Shown: in pieces, positions 59,264 through 64,000 of the stretch
Numbering within the stretch: position 1 is the first letter of the stretch
Layout: each line of letters begins with the position of its first letter
NCBI RefSeq assembly: GCF_011516945.1
Contig: NZ_WOTH01000004.1
Span: 98,787 to 162,786, forward strand
DNA length: 64,000 nt
Reading direction: 5' to 3'
From: Acetobacter estunensis
Lineage (GTDB): Bacteria > Pseudomonadota > Alphaproteobacteria > Acetobacterales > Acetobacteraceae
Program-made: the position numbers and the translations under genes
The notes under the pieces: model-generated
Database searches by the model: none
Told to the model about the DNA's origin: nothing
The model's input: the letters and a program-made list of their open reading frames with translations, nothing else

Positions 59264-60211
59264 ATGCTATCGAAAAGCGATCTTCGTTTGTGGAAAGACG
59301 CGGCGAAGAGCCTGTTTTATGGCATTGCCTCCAAGGAGCGTACCGCGCCTTCCTTCATGGGCTGGACAGACACTCTCGCGACGGGAACGCAGACGCGAAG
59401 TGAAAGCGCCATTCCGCGTATCGTGTGGATGTATTGGGACGGCGACACGAAGCCGCCGCTGGTCGAGGCGACGATTGCGCGTGTGCGGGCACTCAACCCC
59501 GATCACGATGTCCGGCTGCTCGATAATCGTAGTGTGCGTGAGCATATCGAGGCGCCCTTTCTGGAGCGTTCCGATCTTGCCGCAGCCCTCAAGAGCGATC
59601 TGATCCGTCTGGAACTGCTGGCGCAGTATGGCGGCATCTGGGTCGATGCAACCTGCATCTTTCATGAGAGTCTGCAATGGGTGCATGACGCCAGTTGCAG
59701 CGATTCCGCCGATCTGGTGGCCTATTACCGGGCGCAGGACACACAGGATCGGCGGTTTCCCATCATCGAGAGCTGGTTTCTTGCCTGTCCGCCGCAGACG
59801 ACGTTGGTTCAGGTGTGGCGCGATGAATTGCGTAAGGTGCTGACGCTGGGACGCGATGCGTATTTCCGCTCGCTTGTGGCGCGGCCGGATTATGACACGA
59901 TCCGTCAGGGGATCGAGCGTCCGGAGTATCTGCTGGTCTATCTGGCCGAGCAGATTGCGCTCAGGGAGGCCGAGGCCTCCGCTCTGTTCCTGCGCAAGGC
60001 GGAAGATGGCCCTTTTCTTTACCAGATGGCCGTGCGCTGGGACCGTGAACGTATCGCCACACTCCTGTGCCGGCTGGATGCGCCAGTCACGCCGCCGCCC
60101 GTCATCAAGCTGACGCACAGCAACCGTTATCTCTTGCCGTTGCTGATCCGTCTGCGTCTCGTGCGCGGCTCCAGCGTTCTGGGACGGTTTCTGGAATCGC
60201 TGGCGCGATAA
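59264..60211 (+). CDS. Capsule/OCH1-type glycosyltransferase
   Basis: A 315-residue protein with the Caps_synth/GT32-like core: IPRIVWMYWDGD, then ALKSDLIRLELLAQYGGIWVDAT, in which the D-x-R and WxDxT residues bind the sugar nucleotide and metal (shown over two pieces). The acceptor is unknown. It follows trpE by 25 bases and may share its transcript, though the functions are unrelated. A weak hairpin at 60223-60246 follows. Confidence 0.82.
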   Translation: MLSKSDLRLWKDAAKSLFYGIASKERTAPSFMGWTDTLATGTQTRSESAIPRIVWMYWDGDTKPPLVEATIARVRALNPDHDVRLLDNRSVREHIEAPFLERSDLAAALKSDLIRLELLAQYGGIWVDATCIFHESLQWVHDASCSDSADLVAYYRAQDTQDRRFPIIESWFLACPPQTTLVQVWRDELRKVLTLGRDAYFRSLVARPDYDTIRQGIERPEYLLVYLAEQIALREAEASALFLRKAEDGPFLYQMAVRWDRERIATLLCRLDAPVTPPPVIKLTHSNRYLLPLLIRLRLVRGSSVLGRFLESLAR

Positions 60212-60256
60212 TTCGTAACAAACAGGGATATGGCGGTGGTTCCCTGATTTTAGCGT

Positions 60257-60274
60257 CTGTCATAAAACCGTCAC
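60257..60274 (+). promoter_or_regulatory. Pho box upstream of the phosphate transporter
   Basis: CTGTCAT-AAAA-CCGTCAC matches the PhoB-binding consensus of two CTGTCA(T/C) repeats separated by four A/T bases, with a single mismatch in the second repeat. It lies 63 bases before the transporter start codon. This predicts phosphate-starvation control. No clear -10 was found at the spacing typical of PhoB promoters. Confidence 0.7.
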
Positions 60275-60336
60275 TGTGGATTTGCCCGGGCTGGTGCCTA
60301 GAAGAGCGCCGGTTTTCATTGCTGGGTGGTTAATCC

Positions 60337-61939
60337 ATGTCAGACACTACAGCGGACAGCGCACCCATCGGGCGTCCGGACATGCGCGGCGGCGTTCAGG
60401 CTGTTCTTCTTTGGCGTCATCATGGCGGCGCTTGCGTTCGTGGGCTACAGCGTTATTTCCGATGTCCGCGCCGCGGGCGGTCAGGATGTAGCGATTGGTG
60501 CATTCGTTCTTCTCGGACTGGCGTTGCTGATCGCGCTGGGCTTCGAGTTCGTCAACGGCTTTCATGACACGGCCAATGCCGTGGCGACGGTCATCTACAC
60601 CAACAGCCTGCCGCCGCTTGTCGCTGTCGTGTGGTCCGGCATGTGGAATCTGGCTGGCGTGCTCATCTCTTCCGGAGCGGTGGCGTACAGCATCGTCACG
60701 CTGCTGCCGGTGGAACTGATTCTTCAGGTGGGAAGCGGCGCGGGACACGCGATGATCTTCGCGCTGCTTCTGGCGGCCATCATCTGGAATCTTGCTACCT
60801 GGGCGTTGGGTATTCCCAATTCATCGTCGCATGCGCTGGTCGGTTCGATCATGGGCGTGGGGTTGGCCAACCAGCTTCTCGCGCCGCACGGCGTGGCGAC
60901 GCAGGGCGTGGACTGGACTCAGGTGACGAAGGTGTTCGAATCCCTGCTGTTCAGCCCGATCTGCGGCTTTGCACTTTCAGCCGCGCTGCTGGTGCTGATG
61001 AAGCTCTTCATCCGTAATCGCAAGCTCTACGAAGCGCCCAAAGGCGATCAGCCGCCGCCGTGGTGGATTCGTGGTCTGCTGATCACCACCTGCACCGGTG
61101 TATCGTTCTTCCATGGCGGCAACGACGGCCAGAAGGGCATGGGTCTGATCATGCTCATCCTCATCGGCGCGGCGCCGACGGCGTATGCGCTGAACCGCGC
61201 CATGCCCGAAGACATGACGCCGGGCTTTGTGCAGGCCGCCGATCAGGCCACGTCGATCTTTCAGTCCCATGCGGGATCACACGGGACGGCCCCGGATCTG
61301 GTCACGGCACGGCAGATCGTTGGCGATGCCCTGCGCACACGCAGTGTGACAGGTCCGGAAGTCTATAGTGCTTTGGCCGTAATTTCCGATGCCGTGTCGC
61401 GTGACGTGAAGGATTACGGCTCCATCCATTCCGTGCCGTCCGCTGTCGTGCCCAACGTGCGTACCGACATGTATCTGGCCTCCGATGCCATCCGTACCAT
61501 GAAGTCGGATCCTTCCTTCTCCGCGCAGGATGTGGCCGGTTTGAAGACTTTCATGAAGGATCTCAATGAGGGTACCCGCTTCATCCCGATCTGGGTGAAG
61601 GTTGCGGTCGCCGTGGCGCTGGGTCTGGGCACGATGGTGGGTTGGAAGCGCATCGTCATCACCGTGGGCGAGAAGATCGGCAAGACGCATCTGACCTACG
61701 CTCAAGGGGCTGCGGCCGAGATCGTCGCCATGGGCACGATCGGTCTGGCGGAAGGCTATGGCATGCCGGTTTCCACCACTCACATCCTTTCAGGCGGTGT
61801 GGCAGGAACGATGGCGGCCAATGGTTCCGGGCTGCAATGGTCCACCCTGCGCACCATGGGGCTGGCATGGGTCATTACGCTGCCGGCTGCCATGATGATC
61901 AGCGGCGTGCTCTACGTTCTGCTGCGTCAGGTGTTCTGA
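60337..61939 (+). pseudogene. PiT-family phosphate transporter with 5' frameshift
   Basis: Low-affinity inorganic phosphate transporter. The main frame, from about 60395 to 61939, encodes roughly ten membrane segments with the two PiT signatures, GFEFVNGFHDTANAVATVIYT (in part) and GMPVSTTHILSGGVAG. The best start, ATG 60337 (MSDTTADSAPIGRPDMRGG) after GGGTGG, is in another frame; one extra G near 60394 in GGCGGCG breaks it from FRLFFFGVIM. The main frame can also be entered at GTG 60326 or the internal ATG 60410, giving a product with an altered or shorter N-terminus. It could be a sequencing error, a real mutation with partial function, or phase variation. All membrane parts are intact. Confidence 0.8.
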
Positions 61940-61995
61940 CACTCTCTTTCATAATCTTCTCTGATGACAGCATCATCGGAGAAGAGAGCGTAAAG

Positions 61996-62033
61996 GCGTG
62001 ACGGCTGTCATTGGGCATCCGTCACGCTTTTTT
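61996..62033 (+). terminator. Intrinsic terminator after the phosphate transporter
   Basis: A perfect 9-bp stem GCGTGACGG (61996-62004) with 62019-62027, followed by six T. It separates the transporter from ppk2, so ppk2 needs its own promoter in 62034-62234, where none was placed with confidence. Confidence 0.9.
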
Positions 62034-62234
62034 GTGCCATCATCATGGTTTCATGTCGGTTTTGTGAAACATGCCGACAAAAGCGCTTTGTCTCGTGACG
62101 ATGTCCTGAACATTCTGGCAGAAAGTGGGGGGCGCATGGCCCCTGTGACCGTTTCGCAGAACGGTGCACGGGGTGCCGTGCGCCTTGCGTGTTTCCCGGC
62201 GTCGTCGTGATGCCGGGCGGATCGGGAGAGCGCC

Positions 62235-63143
62235 GTGAACGACCAGTCGTTGCAAAGCCGTGCGGAAATGGACCGTCAGAGTGTGCGCGAGGAAATCCTC
62301 GACGATATCGACGAGGAGTTTGAACTCGAACTCGACGATCGTCGTCTTGAAGGAGAAAACGCGGGAGAGGCTTCGTTCCGACGCACCTATTTCCGTGAAC
62401 TTCTTCGTCTTCAGGGCGAACTTGTGAAGTTGCAGGACTGGGTACAGGACACCGGCGAGAAGGTTGTCATCCTGTTCGAGGGACGCGACGCGGCGGGTAA
62501 GGGCGGCGTCATCAAACGCATCACCCAACGCCTCAATCCACGCACCTGTCGGGTGGCGGCGCTCCCCGCCCCAAGCGAGCGCGAGCGCACGCAGTGGTAT
62601 TTCCAGCGCTATGTCAGCCATCTTCCGGCAGCGGGCGAGATCGTGCTGTTTGATCGAAGCTGGTACAACCGTGCCGGCGTCGAGCGCGTGATGGGTTTCT
62701 GCACGGACGACCAGTACGAAGAGTTTTTCCGCTCCGTGCCCGAATTTGAGCGCATGTTGGTACGCAGCGGCATCCGCCTTGTGAAATACTGGTTCTCCAT
62801 CACGGATGATGAGCAGGAGCGGCGTTTCCGCGCCCGTATCGAGGATCCGCTGAAGCAGTGGAAACTCAGCCCGATGGATCTCCAGAGCCGTATTCGCTGG
62901 GAAGACTACACCAAGGCCAAGGAAGTCATGCTGGAGCGTTCCAGCATCCCCGAAGCGCCGTGGTGGGTCGTGCAGGCTGTGGACAAGAAAAAGGCGCGTC
63001 TGAACTGCATCGCGCATCTTCTCTTGCAAATGCCGTATCAGGCGGTGGAGAAGCCATTGGTGGAACTGCCGCCGCGTGTCTATCACCCGGAATATGAGCG
63101 CCAGCCGACGCCGCAGGATATGATCGTTCCTGAAATCTGGTAA
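62235..63143 (+). CDS. ppk2: Polyphosphate kinase 2
   Basis: Transfers phosphate between polyphosphate and nucleotides. The 302-residue single-domain product has the Walker A EGRDAAGKGG, NPRTCRVAALPAP, and the Walker B/lid FDRSWYNRAGVERVMGFC. An acidic N-terminal extension (DDIDEEFELELDD) is typical of the longer PPK2 form. The start is GTG 62235, four bases after GGGAGAG. Its place beside a Pho-box-controlled phosphate transporter suggests polyphosphate storage or use during phosphate stress. Confidence 0.96.
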   Translation: MNDQSLQSRAEMDRQSVREEILDDIDEEFELELDDRRLEGENAGEASFRRTYFRELLRLQGELVKLQDWVQDTGEKVVILFEGRDAAGKGGVIKRITQRLNPRTCRVAALPAPSERERTQWYFQRYVSHLPAAGEIVLFDRSWYNRAGVERVMGFCTDDQYEEFFRSVPEFERMLVRSGIRLVKYWFSITDDEQERRFRARIEDPLKQWKLSPMDLQSRIRWEDYTKAKEVMLERSSIPEAPWWVVQAVDKKKARLNCIAHLLLQMPYQAVEKPLVELPPRVYHPEYERQPTPQDMIVPEIW

Positions 63144-63147
63144 AAAC

Positions 63148-63187
63148 AAGGCTCTCCAACAATGTGTATCGGAGAGCCTTTCTTTTT
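63148..63187 (+). terminator. Intrinsic terminator after ppk2
   Basis: A perfect 10-bp stem AAGGCTCTCC (63148-63157) with 63171-63180, loop of 13, then TCTTTTT. Confidence 0.88.
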
Positions 63188-63200
63188 CATCGGAAAGTAG

Positions 63201-63238
63201 AACCGCTTCCCAACTGTTCGTGGGAAGCGGTTTTCTTA
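63201..63238. terminator. Second hairpin between convergent ppk2 and oprB
   Basis: A perfect 12-bp stem AACCGCTTCCCA (63201-63212) with 63221-63232, then TTCTTATT on the plus strand. Only six bases separate it from the porin gene end, so on the minus strand it probably terminates that gene as well. Confidence 0.8.
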
Positions 63239-63243
63239 TTTCC

Positions 63244-64000
63244 TCAGAAATTGATGGAGGAATGGAGTCCGAAGATGGCCTCGTCGCGGACGCGGCGGAG
63301 GTGCGAGGAACCGTAATCCTGCACGCCGCCGCCGGGACGCCAGACGTATTGGAAGTCCGGCTGGATGACCCACCAGGGCATGACCTGCGCCTGCTAGGTC
63401 AGCTCGATATGGTTCTCGTTACGCTGGACGATGGAGCCGGAGTTGCGGTCATAGCGGCGCTGACCATAGGTGGGGCGGCCGATGCCCCAGCCCAGACCCA
63501 GCGTGTCGTTGTCGCGTCCCTTGAACGGCGCCTTGAGGTTGACGCCAGCATCGACCGCGAAACTGATCAGATTGCGGTCGCCGCCATTGCCCGTGACACG
63601 GGCGAATACGCCCAGAGATTGCGGTGAATCGGGCGAAGGCCGCCAGACCATCTGATCGATGATTCCGTAAACCATCCAGTTGCCACGCTTCCATTTCGGA
63701 ATGCCTGTGGTGTCGGAGGAACTTCCCAGAGGCTGGCCCATGTTGTTGCGCAGATAGCTGGGGAAGCGTGCGGTGTCGTAATAGCCGCCGAGCTTGTAGA
63801 CGCCGGGCAGTCCTTCGGTCTTGTGGCCGTGCCCGTCATCGGAGCCACCGATGGAGGTGGCGTATTGCAGTTCGGTGATGAGCAGCGCACCGGTGCCCAT
63901 GTTGAAGTTGGCGCCGTTCTCGTTGTTCGTATTCTGGTTGGTGGGATCGGCCGAGTTGCCGCCGTTCTGGATGCCGAACGAGTTGTTCTTGTTGCCCGGC
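63244..64000 (-). pseudogene. OprB-type carbohydrate porin with in-frame amber codon (5' end outside window)
   Basis: Minus strand, open from the window edge. The translated part is an OprB-family outer-membrane beta-barrel, which lets sugars cross the outer membrane; seen are GVYKLGGYYDTARFP, GVFARVTGN and GLGWGIGRPTYG. A TAG at 63396-63394 interrupts the frame, after which the same frame resumes with QAQVMPWWVIQPDFQYVW and continues 49 codons to TGA at 63246-63244, ending in phenylalanine as outer-membrane proteins do. A tyrosine codon TAC probably became TAG. The shortened protein would lack the last strands and the assembly signal. It could also be a sequencing error. Confidence 0.87.

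Noticed and set aside
61998..62210. 70-codon open frame between the phosphate transporter and ppk2
   Set aside because: It starts inside a terminator stem and has no recognisable domain.

Overview
The window looks like chromosome of an acetic acid bacterium (Acetobacteraceae, Alphaproteobacteria). The evidence is the single-block alphaproteobacterial ribosomal gene order, high GC with mostly G/C third codon positions, the tpiA-secG-pyrG-kdsA order, exported lactonases, and an OprB-type sugar porin. The genus cannot be named from sequence alone. No tRNA, rRNA or CRISPR array was seen.

Region 1 (1-20.3 kb, + strand) is the transcription/translation block: the 3' part of rpoC, a terminator, rpsL-rpsG-tuf, then the complete S10-spc-alpha super-operon from rpsJ to rplQ, ending at a strong terminator. 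fusA is missing from its usual place between rpsG and tuf. Hairpins mark the likely internal regulatory points: before tuf, tuf/rpsJ, rplE/rpsN, rplO/secY and rpsK/rpoA.

Region 2 (20.3-27.1 kb) is accessory. It has a NitT/TauT-type ABC importer with a 19-bp palindrome upstream, small membrane proteins, a two-gene redox module (di-heme ferric-reductase-like membrane cytochrome b plus membrane-anchored tetraheme cytochrome c), and an AT-rich Wzy-like polysaccharide polymerase. A deleted IS5-like element sits exactly in the polymerase stop codon.

Region 3 (27.1-37 kb) has trpBA (minus strand), cardiolipin synthase, a run of small envelope proteins, an exported 6-phosphogluconolactonase-like beta-propeller, and LPS genes on the minus strand (gmk, hldE, a GT25 glycosyltransferase). 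A decayed fragment of a second hldE lies beyond the GT25 gene.

Region 4 (37-49.8 kb) has an SDR/NCS1 permease pair, an MFS transporter, a FUSC-type efflux protein, and a catabolic cluster: a Tat-exported SMP-30-type lactonase divergent from a GlpA-like dehydrogenase, an FAD oxidoreductase, a glycerol-kinase-like enzyme with an altered substrate residue, and an APC permease.

Region 5 (49.8-64 kb) has an unknown protein and an AGE epimerase, then kdsA-pyrG-secG-tpiA on the minus strand. On the plus strand follow ppiD-trpE (without trpGDC), a glycosyltransferase, and a phosphate module (PiT transporter and PPK2) with a near-perfect Pho box upstream. The PiT gene carries a 5' frameshift, and the OprB porin gene at the right edge carries an in-frame amber codon.
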